Origin: Bradyrhizobium vignae
GTDB lineage: Bacteria; Pseudomonadota; Alphaproteobacteria; Rhizobiales; Xanthobacteraceae
Length of the DNA stretch: 64,000 bases
Assembly: GCF_004114425.1 (NCBI RefSeq)
Contig: NZ_RDQF01000030.1
Span: forward strand, 21,130-85,129
Direction of reading: 5' to 3'
Shown: one piece after another, positions 54,806-63,892 of the stretch
Layout: each line of letters starts with the position of its first letter
How positions within the stretch are numbered: position 1 is the first letter of the stretch
The notes under the pieces: generated by a model
Databases searched by the model: none
The model's input: the letters and a program-made list of their open reading frames with translations, nothing else
What the model was told of the DNA's origin: nothing
Position numbers and translations under genes: made by a program

Positions 54806-57800
54806 ATGGGTGTCTCCGAACCCTTCATCCGGCGGCCGATCGCGACCTCGCTGCTCGGCATTGCGCTCTTGATCGGCGGGCTGCTCGGATATTTCGCGCT
54901 TCCGGTCTCGGCGCTGCCGCAGGTCGATTTCCCGACCGTGCAGGTGACGACGCAGCTGCCGGGCGCGAGTCCGGACGTGATCGCCTCGCTGATCACCGCA
55001 CCGCTGGAGCGGCAGCTCGGCCAGATCCCCTCGCTGTCGGCGATGAACTCGACGAGTTCGTTCGGCGTCAGCCAGATCTCGCTCCAGTTCGACCTCAACC
55101 GCGATATCGACGGTGCGACGCAGGACGTGCAGGCCGCGATCAACGCGGCGGCCGGCGTGCTGCCCAGGACGCTGCCTTACCCGCCGACCTACGCCAAGGT
55201 GAACCCGGCGGATGCGCCGGTGATGACGCTGGCGCTGCGCTCCGACACGATCTCGCTGCGCGCGATGAGCGACATCGCGGACACCATTCTGGCGCAACGT
55301 TTGAGCCAGATTTCAGGGGTCGGGCGCGTCTCGGTGCTCGGTGGACTGAAACCGGCCGTGCGCATCCAAGCCGATTTGGCACGCCTCGCAGCCTATGGCA
55401 TCGCCATGGAGGATCTGCGCACCGCGATCGCCAATGCCAATGTCTCGGGGCCGAAGGGCTCGCTCGACGGCGCGCAGCAATCCTATCTCATCGCGGCCAA
55501 CGACCAGATCGCCGCCGCTGACGCCTACAAGCCTGTCGTTATCGCCTATCGCAACGGCTCGCCCGTCACCATCGGCGATGTCGCTCAGATCGTCGACGGC
55601 CTCGAGAACGACCGCACCGGCGGCTGGTACCAAGGCACGCCGGCCGTCATCATCGACATCCAGCGCCAGCCCGGGGCCAACGTCATCGACGTCGTCAGCC
55701 AGATCCGCGCAGAGATCCCGAAGCTGCAGCGGGCGATTCCGGCCGCTGTGAACCTCACCATCGTGTCTGACCGCACCGTCACCATCCGCGCCTCGGTGCG
55801 CGACGTGCAGTTCACGCTGGTCCTTGCCGTCGTGCTGGTGACGCTGGTGGTGCTGCTGTTCCTGCGCTCGCTGCGTGCCACGCTGATTGCCGGCGTCGCG
55901 CTGCCGCTGTCGCTGATCACGAGCTTCGGCATCATGTATTTTGCCGGGTTCAGCCTCGACAATCTGTCGCTGATGGCGCTCACGATCGGCACCGGCTTCG
56001 TCGTCGACGATGCCATCGTCATGATCGAGAACATCGTTCGCCACATGGAGAATGGCGAGAGCGCGATGGAAGCCTCGCTGAAAGGCGCCAGCGAGATCGG
56101 CTTCACCGTGATCTCGCTGACGGTGTCGCTGATCGCGGTGTTCATCCCGCTGCTGTTCATGTCCGGCCTCGTCGGGCGCATGTTCCGCGAGTTCGCGCTG
56201 ACACTGACGATCGCGGTCGTGACCTCGGCCGTGGTCTCGCTGACGCTGACGCCGATGATGTGCTCGCGCTTGCTTAAGCACGCCCATGAGGAGCTGGCGG
56301 TGCCGGGCCTCGCCGCGATCAGCCGCTTCATCGACCGCACCGTCGACTTTTACCATCGCACGCTGCTCTGGGTGCTGGAGCGCCAGCGCGCTACGCTGGT
56401 CGTGACCTTCGCCACGCTGGTCGCAACTCTCGTTCTCTATGTCGTCGCCCCCAAGGGCTTCCTGCCGCTCCAGGACACCGCCTCGATCACGGCGGTGACG
56501 GAGGCGGGGCCGGACGTCTCCTTCGCCGAGATGCAGAAGCGGCAGACCGAGGCCGCCGACGCCATCAAGGCCGATCCTGACGTAACAGGCGTGGTCTCGG
56601 TGATCGGTGCCGGCTCGGTCAACCCGACCACCAATGTCGGGCGCCTCGTCATGACGCTCAAGCCGCGCGGCGAGCGGAGCGACGATGTCGGCGTGGTCGT
56701 GAGCCGGCTGAAGGAGCGCGTCGCCGGCATCCCCGGCATGACCGTCTATTTCCAGCCGGTGCAGGACGTGCAGATCTCGACCCAGTCGAGCCGCTCGCAA
56801 TACCAGTACACGCTGACCGGCACCGATGCGGCGCTGGTGTCGGAATGGGCGCGCAGGCTCGTCGCCGAGATGCGGCGCGATCCCCTGTTCCGCGACGTCT
56901 CCTCCGAGGCGCAGGAGGGCGGCCTGCGGGCGCAGCTCGAGGTCGACCGCACCCGCGCCGGTCAGCTCGGCGTCAGCCTGCAAGGCATCACCGACACGCT
57001 GAACGATGCCTTCGCGCAGCGGCAGATCTCGACGATCTACGGCCAGGCCAACCAGTACCGCGTGGTGCTGGAGGCGCTGCCGATGTATCAGCGCGATCCC
57101 TCGATCCTCTCCAAGCTCTATCTGCCGGGCGCCGCGAGCAGCGTCGCCGGCACGCCGAGCGCCCAGGTGCCGCTCTCGGCTGTGGCGACGCTGAAGCGCA
57201 CCACGGCGCCGCTCGCGATCTCGCACCAGGCGCAGTTCCCCTCCGTGTCGCTCAGCTTCAACCTCGCACCGGGCGCGGCCCTCGGCGATGCCGTCGAAGC
57301 CGTGAAAGCGATCGAGAGCCGGATCGGCATGCCGGGCAGCATCGTCGGCGTCTATGCCGGTGACGCCGCCGAGTTCGCCAAGGCGCTGGCCGGCCAGCCA
57401 TGGCTGCTGCTCGCCGCCGTGATCACGATCTACATCGTGTTAGGGGTGCTCTACGAGAGCTACATCCACCCGATCACGATCCTGTCGACGCTGCCCTCGG
57501 CCGGCGTCGGCGCGATCCTGGCACTGGTGCTGTGTGGGCAGGACCTGTCGGTGATCGGACTGATCGGCATCATCCTCTTGATGGGCATCGTCAAGAAGAA
57601 CGCGATCATGATGATCGACTTCGCGCTGGAGGCCGAGCGCGGGCAGGGGATGTCGCCCGACGGAGCGATCGTGCAGGCGTGTCTGTTGCGCTTCCGTCCC
57701 ATCATGATGACGACGCTGGCGGCGCTGTTCGGCGCGCTGCCGCTGGCGATCGAGAGCGGCACCGGCGCCGAGCTGCGCTTTCCGCTCGGCATCTCCATCA

Positions 57801-57955
57801 TCGGCGGCCTGCTGCTGAGCCAGCTGCTGACGCTCTACACCACGCCCGTGATCTATCTCGCGCTCGATCGCATCAACCGCCGCCTCGAGCAGGCGCTGCC
57901 GCCGGCCGAATCCGGTGGTCCGCCGGTCGCCGGCGCGACCGAGGGGATGCAGTGA
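54806..57955 (+). CDS. mdtB: RND multidrug efflux transporter (MdtB type)
   Basis: This 1,049-residue proton-driven pump has 12 membrane segments and the duplicated RND layout: FIRRPIATSLLGIALLIGGLL at the start, two large periplasmic loops, GFVVDDAIVMIENI in TM4 with the proton-relay Asp pair (DD), and GIVKKNAIMMIDFALEAER in the second half. It is followed directly by a paralogous RND gene, which is the MdtBC arrangement. Its stop overlaps the next ATG (TGATG). Confidence 0.95.
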   Translation: MGVSEPFIRRPIATSLLGIALLIGGLLGYFALPVSALPQVDFPTVQVTTQLPGASPDVIASLITAPLERQLGQIPSLSAMNSTSSFGVSQISLQFDLNRDIDGATQDVQAAINAAAGVLPRTLPYPPTYAKVNPADAPVMTLALRSDTISLRAMSDIADTILAQRLSQISGVGRVSVLGGLKPAVRIQADLARLAAYGIAMEDLRTAIANANVSGPKGSLDGAQQSYLIAANDQIAAADAYKPVVIAYRNGSPVTIGDVAQIVDGLENDRTGGWYQGTPAVIIDIQRQPGANVIDVVSQIRAEIPKLQRAIPAAVNLTIVSDRTVTIRASVRDVQFTLVLAVVLVTLVVLLFLRSLRATLIAGVALPLSLITSFGIMYFAGFSLDNLSLMALTIGTGFVVDDAIVMIENIVRHMENGESAMEASLKGASEIGFTVISLTVSLIAVFIPLLFMSGLVGRMFREFALTLTIAVVTSAVVSLTLTPMMCSRLLKHAHEELAVPGLAAISRFIDRTVDFYHRTLLWVLERQRATLVVTFATLVATLVLYVVAPKGFLPLQDTASITAVTEAGPDVSFAEMQKRQTEAADAIKADPDVTGVVSVIGAGSVNPTTNVGRLVMTLKPRGERSDDVGVVVSRLKERVAGIPGMTVYFQPVQDVQISTQSSRSQYQYTLTGTDAALVSEWARRLVAEMRRDPLFRDVSSEAQEGGLRAQLEVDRTRAGQLGVSLQGITDTLNDAFAQRQISTIYGQANQYRVVLEALPMYQRDPSILSKLYLPGAASSVAGTPSAQVPLSAVATLKRTTAPLAISHQAQFPSVSLSFNLAPGAALGDAVEAVKAIESRIGMPGSIVGVYAGDAAEFAKALAGQPWLLLAAVITIYIVLGVLYESYIHPITILSTLPSAGVGAILALVLCGQDLSVIGLIGIILLMGIVKKNAIMMIDFALEAERGQGMSPDGAIVQACLLRFRPIMMTTLAALFGALPLAIESGTGAELRFPLGISIIGGLLLSQLLTLYTTPVIYLALDRINRRLEQALPPAESGGPPVAGATEGMQ

Positions 57956-60900
57956 TGGCATCGATCTCGGAGCCCTTCATCCGCCGCCCGGTCGCGACCA
58001 CGCTGCTGTCGATCGGGTTGTTCCTGCTGGGTGTCGTCGCCTACGAGTTCCTGCCGGTGTCCTCGGTACCGAACGTCGATTTTCCCGCCATCTTCGTCTC
58101 CGCGAGCCGCCCTGGCGCCGATCCTTCCGTGATGGCGGCAACGGTCGCCGCGCCGCTGGAGCGGCGCCTGGGTGAGATTGCCGGCATCAATCAGATCACC
58201 TCGACCAGTTCGCTCGGCATCAGCAATATTCAGCTGCAATTCAACATTGGCCGCGACATCGATCGCGCCGCACGCGACGTGCAGGCCGCCATCAACGCCT
58301 CGCTGGTGGACCTGCCGAGCGATCTGCCGGCGCTGCCGCGCTTCCGCAAGGCCAACACCGCGGGCGCCCCCGTCTACGTGTTGGCGCTGACGTCGAAAAC
58401 CCTCACCACCAGTGCGATCTATGATGTCGCCGACACCGTGCTGGCGCAACGCATCTCGCAGGTGCCGGGCGTGGGCAACGTCACGATCAGCGGTGCCGAT
58501 CAACCGGCGGTGCGCATCCAGCTCAATCCGGTCGCGCTGTCGAATGCCGGCATCGCCACCGACGACGTACGGACCGCGATCATCAATGCCAATCCGCTCG
58601 GCCCGGTCGGTATCTTCAACGGCGAGCGCCAGAGCGAGACGCTGGCGCTGAACCGCCAGATGCGGACCGCCCAGGAATTCCGCGACATCGTGATCAAGAG
58701 CGCGAACGGCAATTTCGTGCGGCTCTCCGACATCGCCGAGATCGAGGATTCCGTCCGCAATGCCCGCTCGATCGCCTGGTTCAACAAGCAGCCGGCGGTG
58801 ATCATGCAGATCACCAAGCAGGGCGATGCCAACGTCATCGACACTGTCGACCGCGTCAAGGCGCTGATCCCCGAGCTGAAACAATGGATTCCGGCAGGGG
58901 TCGAGATTTCGACCCTGGTCGATCGCACCGGCACGATCCGGGCCAGCGTCGAGGACATGCAGTGGACGCTGCTGGCAACGGCCATCCTGGTGATGGTGGT
59001 GGTGTTCGTGTTCCTGCGCAGGATCACGCCGACGATCGCGGCCGGCATTTCGGTGCCGCTGGCGCTCGCCGGCACCTGCGCAGGGATGTGGCTCGCCGGT
59101 TTCTCGATCGACAATCTCTCGCTGATGGCGCTCGCAATCTCCGTCGGCTTCGTGGTCGACGACGCCATCGTGATGATCGAGAACATGTTCCGCAATCTCG
59201 AGCACGGCATGCGGCCTTTCCGAGCAGCGCAGGAGGGAGCGAAGCAGATCGGCTTCACCGTGCTCTCGATCAGCCTGTCGCTGATCGCGGCGTTCACGCC
59301 GCTGATCTTCATGGACGGCATCGTCGGCCGCCTGTTGCGCGAATTCTCGCTGACGCTGACCTTTGCGATCGTGGTCTCGACGCTGGTCTCGCTCACGGCC
59401 ACGCCGATGATCTGCGCCCATTATATCCGGCAGACGACGTCGGGGACGGCCACGCTGTTCGACCGTCTGATCGAGGGATCGCTGTCGCGGATCGTCAATT
59501 TCTACGCGCGCAGCTTGCGCACTGTGCTGGAATTCCCGCTGCTGACGCTGCTCGTGTTCTTCGCCACCATCGGGCTGACCGTGACGCTCTACGTCAAGGT
59601 GCCCAAGGGCTATTTCCCGACTGACGATTCCGGATTCATCATCGGCGCGACGCGGGCCTCCGCCGACATTTCGTTCCAGTCGATGCTGGGCCTCCAGCAG
59701 CAGCTCGCCGACATCGTGATGGCCGATCCGGCCGTCGCCGGCATCGGCTCGGTGCTGGGCGGTGGCGGGCCGGGCCCGGCGACCTCCAACCGCGGCACGA
59801 TGTTCATCAGCCTGAAGCCGCCGGCCGAGCGGAACCATGTCTCGACCGAGATCGTGATCGATCGCTTGCGGCGCGATCTTTATCGCGTTGCCGGCATCCG
59901 TCTCTTCATGTTCGCGGCGCAGGACGTCCGCGCTGGCGGACGGCAGAGCGACTCGAACTACCAATATACGCTGTCGAGCACCGACCTGGATCTGCTGCAG
60001 CAATGGGCGCCGATCGTCGCCAAGCGAATGGAGACGGTCGAAGGAATCACCGACGTGTCCGCCGATCGCGATCCCGGCGGATTGCAGCTCACGCTGGCCA
60101 TCGACCGCCAGAAGGCCTCGCGGCTCGGCGTGCGCGTGCAGGACATCGACAATGCGCTGAACAACGCGTTCGCGCAGCGGCAGATCTCGATCATCTACAC
60201 CCAGCGAAACCAGTACATGATCGTGCTGGAGACCGATCCGAAATTCCAGGTCGACCCGACCAATCTCGAGCGCATCTATGTGGCGGGCGCCAACGGTGTG
60301 CAGGTGCCGTTGTCAGCCGTGGTCCGCGCCCAGCGCGGGCTCGCCTCGCTCGCCGTGTTTCACTCGCAAGGATTCCCCTCGACGACCGTATCCTTCAACA
60401 CGCTGCCGGACGTGCCGCTCCAGGCCGCGACCCAGAACATCCAGCGTGCGGTCGAGGAGTTGCACATGCCCGAGGGCATCCGCGGCAGCTTCGACGGCAA
60501 CGCCGGCGATTTCGCCAGGACCAGCGGCCGCCAGCCGCTTCTGATCCTCGGCGCGCTGATCGCGATGTACATCGTGTTAGGGGTGCTCTACGAGAGCCTT
60601 GCCCATCCGCTCACGATCATCTCGACGCTGCCCTCGGCCGGGTTAGGTGCGCTGCTCGCCCTGCAGCTGACCAACACGCCTCTGACGGTGATTGCCTTCG
60701 TCGGCATCATCCTCTTGATCGGCATCGTCAAGAAGAACGGCATCATGATGGTCGACTTCGCGCTCGACGCCGAGCGCCGGCGCGGGCTGTCCTCGGCGGA
60801 GGCGATCTTCGAGGCCTGCCAGGCGCGCTTCCGGCCGATCCTGATGACGACCATGGCGGCGCTGTTCGCCGGCATTCCGCTTGTGGTCGCGACCGGCCCC

Positions 60901-61056
60901 GGCACGGAGCTGCGCCGCCCGCTCGGCATCACCATCATCGGCGGCCTGTTCGTCTCGCAGATCCTGACCCTCTACACCACGCCCGTGATCTATCTCCTGA
61001 TCGACCGTCTGCGGCGCCGATCCGAGCCGCGTCCGCTGGCTGCGCCGGCGGAATAG
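57955..61056 (+). CDS. mdtC: RND multidrug efflux transporter (MdtC type)
   Basis: This 1,033-residue RND pump is paralogous to the preceding one: FIRRPVATTLLSIGLFLLGV, GFVVDDAIVMIENMFRNLE with the Asp pair, and GIVKKNGIMMVDFALDAER. In E. coli MdtB and MdtC form a mixed trimer. The one-base overlap with mdtB (TGATG) couples their translation and favours that here. I chose ATG 57955; an in-frame GTG lies one codon earlier. Confidence 0.95.
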   Translation: MASISEPFIRRPVATTLLSIGLFLLGVVAYEFLPVSSVPNVDFPAIFVSASRPGADPSVMAATVAAPLERRLGEIAGINQITSTSSLGISNIQLQFNIGRDIDRAARDVQAAINASLVDLPSDLPALPRFRKANTAGAPVYVLALTSKTLTTSAIYDVADTVLAQRISQVPGVGNVTISGADQPAVRIQLNPVALSNAGIATDDVRTAIINANPLGPVGIFNGERQSETLALNRQMRTAQEFRDIVIKSANGNFVRLSDIAEIEDSVRNARSIAWFNKQPAVIMQITKQGDANVIDTVDRVKALIPELKQWIPAGVEISTLVDRTGTIRASVEDMQWTLLATAILVMVVVFVFLRRITPTIAAGISVPLALAGTCAGMWLAGFSIDNLSLMALAISVGFVVDDAIVMIENMFRNLEHGMRPFRAAQEGAKQIGFTVLSISLSLIAAFTPLIFMDGIVGRLLREFSLTLTFAIVVSTLVSLTATPMICAHYIRQTTSGTATLFDRLIEGSLSRIVNFYARSLRTVLEFPLLTLLVFFATIGLTVTLYVKVPKGYFPTDDSGFIIGATRASADISFQSMLGLQQQLADIVMADPAVAGIGSVLGGGGPGPATSNRGTMFISLKPPAERNHVSTEIVIDRLRRDLYRVAGIRLFMFAAQDVRAGGRQSDSNYQYTLSSTDLDLLQQWAPIVAKRMETVEGITDVSADRDPGGLQLTLAIDRQKASRLGVRVQDIDNALNNAFAQRQISIIYTQRNQYMIVLETDPKFQVDPTNLERIYVAGANGVQVPLSAVVRAQRGLASLAVFHSQGFPSTTVSFNTLPDVPLQAATQNIQRAVEELHMPEGIRGSFDGNAGDFARTSGRQPLLILGALIAMYIVLGVLYESLAHPLTIISTLPSAGLGALLALQLTNTPLTVIAFVGIILLIGIVKKNGIMMVDFALDAERRRGLSSAEAIFEACQARFRPILMTTMAALFAGIPLVVATGPGTELRRPLGITIIGGLFVSQILTLYTTPVIYLLIDRLRRRSEPRPLAAPAE

Positions 61057-61093
61057 GTTGTTGCAGCGACGCGCGAAGCGTATAGCGGCGACC

Positions 61094-61834
61094 ATGTCGA
61101 ACCGATCCGAGACGACGGCCGCCGCGCCCGAGGCGATTCCCGAATGCCCGCACTGCCAGAAGCCGATGCCGCTGTGCATCTGCGACAGCGTCACGCCCAT
61201 TGAAAATCGGCTCTCGCTGCTGATCCTGCAGCACCCGCAGGAGCAGGACAGGGCGCTCGGCACGGCGCGGCTGCTGGCCAGGCATTTCGCCGATGCCACG
61301 GTGCGGGTCGGCCTGTCCTGGCCAAGCCTGTCCAAGGCGCTGGGGCGGCCGGTCGAGAATGCCGCGCGCTGGGCCGTGCTCTATCTCGGCTCGGCCCGCG
61401 CGGCCGATCTCGAGGCCGAGGGCGAGATCGTGGCGCTGACCCGCAAGGGCGAGGTCGCGGAGAACCAGCGCGCGATCCTCGGCAAGCTCGAAGGCGTCGT
61501 GCTGCTCGATGGCACCTGGAGCCAGGCCAAAGCGCTGTGGTGGCGCAATCCCTGGATGCTGAAATGCCAGCGCGTGATCCTCAATCCGGCGCATCCCTCA
61601 CGCTACGGACGCCTGCGCAAGGAGCCGCGCCGCGACGGGCTCTCGACCATCGAGGCGGCCGCGACGATGCTCGCCGGCCTCGAGCGACGTTCCGACATCG
61701 CACAGACACTGCATGGCAGTTTCGAACGGATGCTGGCGCGCTATCGCGAAGTCCAGACCGAGATGCCGGAACTCGCACCCAAGCCGGCGCCCAAGGGCCG
61801 CCGGCGCGACTTCCGGCGCGGCAAGCGCGTCTGA
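61094..61834 (+). CDS. DTW-domain tRNA-uridine aminocarboxypropyltransferase
   Basis: This 246-residue protein belongs to the DTW family, members of which add the acp group to uridine in tRNA using S-adenosylmethionine. It has a Cys-rich N-terminal zinc-type motif (CPHCQKPMPLCICD), LLILQHPQEQDRALGTARLL, and the D-x-T-W signature (LDGTWSQAKAL), followed by NPAHPSRYGRLRKEPRRDGLSTIEAAA. I chose ATG 61094. It is the gene just before tRNA-Cys, though that adjacency may be chance. Confidence 0.9.
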   Translation: MSNRSETTAAAPEAIPECPHCQKPMPLCICDSVTPIENRLSLLILQHPQEQDRALGTARLLARHFADATVRVGLSWPSLSKALGRPVENAARWAVLYLGSARAADLEAEGEIVALTRKGEVAENQRAILGKLEGVVLLDGTWSQAKALWWRNPWMLKCQRVILNPAHPSRYGRLRKEPRRDGLSTIEAAATMLAGLERRSDIAQTLHGSFERMLARYREVQTEMPELAPKPAPKGRRRDFRRGKRV

Positions 61835-61921
61835 CTTTGATCCACATCGGCCATCGCCGCCAAAGTCGGACGAAGGCGGTTGCCTAAGCCATTGATCCCC
61901 TATATTGGTCCGCGCTTACGG

Positions 61922-61995
61922 GGCCACGTGGCGGAGTGGTTACGCAACGGTCTGCAAAACCGTGTACACCAGTTCAATTCTGGTCGTGGCCTCCA
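61922..61995 (+). tRNA. tRNA-Cys (anticodon GCA)
   Basis: A full cloverleaf reads here. Acceptor GGCCACG (61922-61928) pairs with CGTGGCC (61985-61991), discriminator T, encoded CCA at 61993-61995. The anticodon stem is CGGT/ACCG around loop CTGCAAA (anticodon GCA), and the T arm is CCAGTTCAATTCTGG. Only one tRNA is present here and no integrase follows. Confidence 0.95.
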
Positions 61996-62175
61996 CTACA
62001 AGTCTCTGATTTTCCAGGAAAAATGCAAGTTTGCCACAGTGGGCGGCGGAAGCTTGCAGGGCCGCGCCTACCGGGTTTGCCCGGGGCTTGGCGGAAACTG
62101 GTGATTCAGGCCGATGGCATGGACTTCGCATCTGCGAAGTGACGCATGCCCCATCAACCGAGCGCTGGAGAGCAC

Positions 62176-62322
62176 GTGGGCGAAATCGTCCGATTTGTTC
62201 CAAAATCCGAGCTGGAGCGGGCCCGTCTCATTCGTGAGGCGCGCGCGATCTATGACAGCATCTTTCCGCCGGCTGTCCCCGAGCGGGCGCCGCAGGACGG
62301 CGAGGAACGCGTCAAGAATTGA
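62176..62322 (+). CDS. small conserved protein (48 aa)
   Basis: This GTG-started frame reads MGEIVRFVPKSELERARLIR, EARAIYDSIFPPAVP and a charged tail. GGAG at 62167-62170 lies 5 bases upstream of GTG. The opening G-E-I-V-R-F-x-P-K-S-E-x-E-R-x-R-L-I-R-E-A-R-A-I-Y-D-S-I-F-P-P pattern recurs, from memory, in many Bradyrhizobium small proteins. It is soluble and its function is unknown. Confidence 0.65.
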   Translation: MGEIVRFVPKSELERARLIREARAIYDSIFPPAVPERAPQDGEERVKN

Positions 62323-62366
62323 TCGTGGTTGCGCCGCCGGCGCATCCGTTCACGGCGAGGCGGGCC

Positions 62367-62573
62367 TCAGCAGGCCGCGTACCAGCCGTCGGGGAAGGGC
62401 AGGAGGGGCCAGGCGCCCTCGTTGTCGTTGGCGGCCTTCAGAGTTTCCTTGGGCGTTGCGCCATACGACCACGAACGGGGCACGAATTCCTCCTCCGGCG
62501 CGGGCGCGAAGTCCTCAAAGACCATGGCGTCCCGGACAGCATCCAGCAGTAAGTTGAATTCGGCTTCGCTCAT
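62367..62573 (-). CDS. small conserved hypothetical protein (68 aa)
   Basis: This soluble protein begins MSEAEFNLLLDAVRDAMVFED and ends with WPLLPFPDGWYAAC; the middle (VPRSWSYGATPKETLKAAND) is polar. The balanced composition distinguishes it from the Arg-rich frames around it. I chose the second Met (62573); the first (62576) adds one residue. Function unknown. It converges on the 48-residue gene above. Confidence 0.6.
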   Translation of the reverse strand: MSEAEFNLLLDAVRDAMVFEDFAPAPEEEFVPRSWSYGATPKETLKAANDNEGAWPLLPFPDGWYAAC

Positions 62574-62834
62574 CACACCCTCGCAGAACGCGGATGGCGC
62601 AATGTCGCAAAGCCGGTTTGTTTCCGGATTGACCGGATCGTTCGCATTTTAACGATGCGGCGATCGGGACCCGATTGGTTAGCGATTCCTGAAAAAAATC
62701 CCCCGTAAACCCTACGTCCCGCCACGGCGCAGCCGGTGTGAAAGAGATCACATTCCCCGCGGATTATTCCTCCTACCTCTTCGCTCCATGCCGGCCAAAT
62801 GCAGGCCGGGGTGGGTAGAAGCGGGAGACTGGTC

Positions 62835-63095
62835 ATGAAGGCGAGGTTCTTGCGGTTTGCGGGCGTGAAAAGCCGGGCGCGTGGCGCCTCGACCGTCGGG
62901 CTGTTCCTGACGCTGTTTGCCTCCACCGTTCATGCCCAGGGAACAGCGGAGCAGCGGCGGGGCTGCACCCCCGACGTCTACCGGCTCTGCGCCGGCGATA
63001 TCCCCAACGTCTGCGCCATTACCGCGTGCCTGCGACCCAACCGGTCGAGCCTCAGCGAGGCCCGCCGTTCCGAGTGCGACCAGGCTGGTGGCTGA
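62835..63095 (+). CDS. small secreted Cys-rich protein (86 aa)
   Basis: This exported protein has a basic N-terminus (MKARFLRFAGVKSRARGAST), a signal peptide core (VGLFLTLFASTVHAQ) and a compact mature domain with four Cys: GCTPDVYRLCAGDIPNVCAI and TACLRPNRSSLSE. The pattern C-T-P-D-V-x-R-L-C...C-L-R-x-N resembles a family of small periplasmic proteins common in Bradyrhizobium, of unknown function. I chose ATG 62835. Confidence 0.65.
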   Translation: MKARFLRFAGVKSRARGASTVGLFLTLFASTVHAQGTAEQRRGCTPDVYRLCAGDIPNVCAITACLRPNRSSLSEARRSECDQAGG

Positions 63096-63351
63096 GCTGC
63101 CCCCGCTGTGGGTTTGTGCGCAGCAAGCGCATCGCACGGGCTCGCGAATCCGCCATGGTCAGCCTGTGGATATGCTGCGGACAAGACTGTGGAGGAGTGC
63201 TTGATCTGCTGTGGATGGCTGTCGTGGATGCTTCTTTTCGGCGTCCCACGGCTCGTGGTCCACGAACACATTTTGTGCAGTCGTTTGCCCAAATGCCGGG
63301 CGCGCTCCGTCCAATTTTTTGTACGCCCGCGGACAAGCTTTTCGCGGCGCG

Positions 63352-63630
63352 CTCCCGCCGACCTTGCCGGCACCAGCCTCGAAGGGCTCGACCATCCCGT
63401 GTTGGAGACCGATCACGCCTGGTCGTTCTACGGCTTCACCTATCGGAACTATCTCGCGGCGCTCGGCGCAGACGCGCAAACCACAATCACAGCAGTCTCG
63501 ACCGTGCGCTGCGCGACACGTTCCGAAAACTCCGCCGCTTCCTGATGACCGTGCATCGCCTCAGCAAGGACGAGGCGATCTGATATCGGCCGCCGTCGAT
63601 TTCGGCGAATCCGGACCCTTCACGGCATAA
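63352..63630 (+). pseudogene. decayed C-terminal fragment of an acetamidase/formamidase-like gene
   Basis: Three frames must be joined to read it. Frame one carries TSLEGLDHPVLETDHAWSFY, then GFTYRNYLAALGADA (to about 63480). Frame two continues SSLDRALRDTFRKLRRFLMT and VHRLSKDEAI and stops at 63583. Frame three gives SAAVDFG and ends at 63630. From memory, this order (S-x-L-D-x-A-L-R...R-L-S-x-D-E-A-I-S-x-x-S-V-A-V-D-F-G) matches the C-terminus of acetamidase/formamidase proteins, which continue with VTQVVDGNWG, missing here. The 5' part of such a gene is not found upstream. The frame breaks and truncation mark it as a remnant. Confidence 0.5.
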
Positions 63631-63890
63631 GCCGTCAAACCACTGCGCAGGGGAAGGCCGGTTGTTCAGGCTTCACCTGTATGCCGCTGTGCAAATTCTT
63701 GTCGCCAACTTTCGCACAGTGGACCGTGGGTGCCCGGCCGGAACCCGGTCTTCCCTGCGCCCTCTGACATTGGGGGTGTCACGACGGAGCAAAGCTCGGG
63801 CGAGACAAGCCGCGAGGATGCGAAGGTGTGTCTGCGAGTTGAGACGCGAGTTACTGGACGCGACGATGCTTGCTCGTCATTGCTGTCGAT
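63600..63890. repeat. Bradyrhizobium-type dispersed repeat, approximate limits
   Basis: On the minus strand this stretch reads PPMSEGAGKTGFRPGTHGPL and, further along, a C-rich segment. From memory, sequences encoding M-S-E-G-A-G-K-T-G occur many times in Bradyrhizobium and Rhodopseudomonas genomes and are often annotated as false small proteins. I see no coding function. The limits are approximate. Confidence 0.45.
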
Positions 63891-63892
63891 GT

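Noticed and set aside
61922..62700. tRNA-Cys as an island attachment site
   Set aside because: Small conserved rhizobial genes follow directly and no integrase or duplicated tRNA end is visible.
63163..63215. DnaA-box-like TGTGGATAT and TGTGGATGG, possible origin
   Set aside because: Only two imperfect matches occur, with no AT-rich unwinding region, dnaA or hemE gene nearby.
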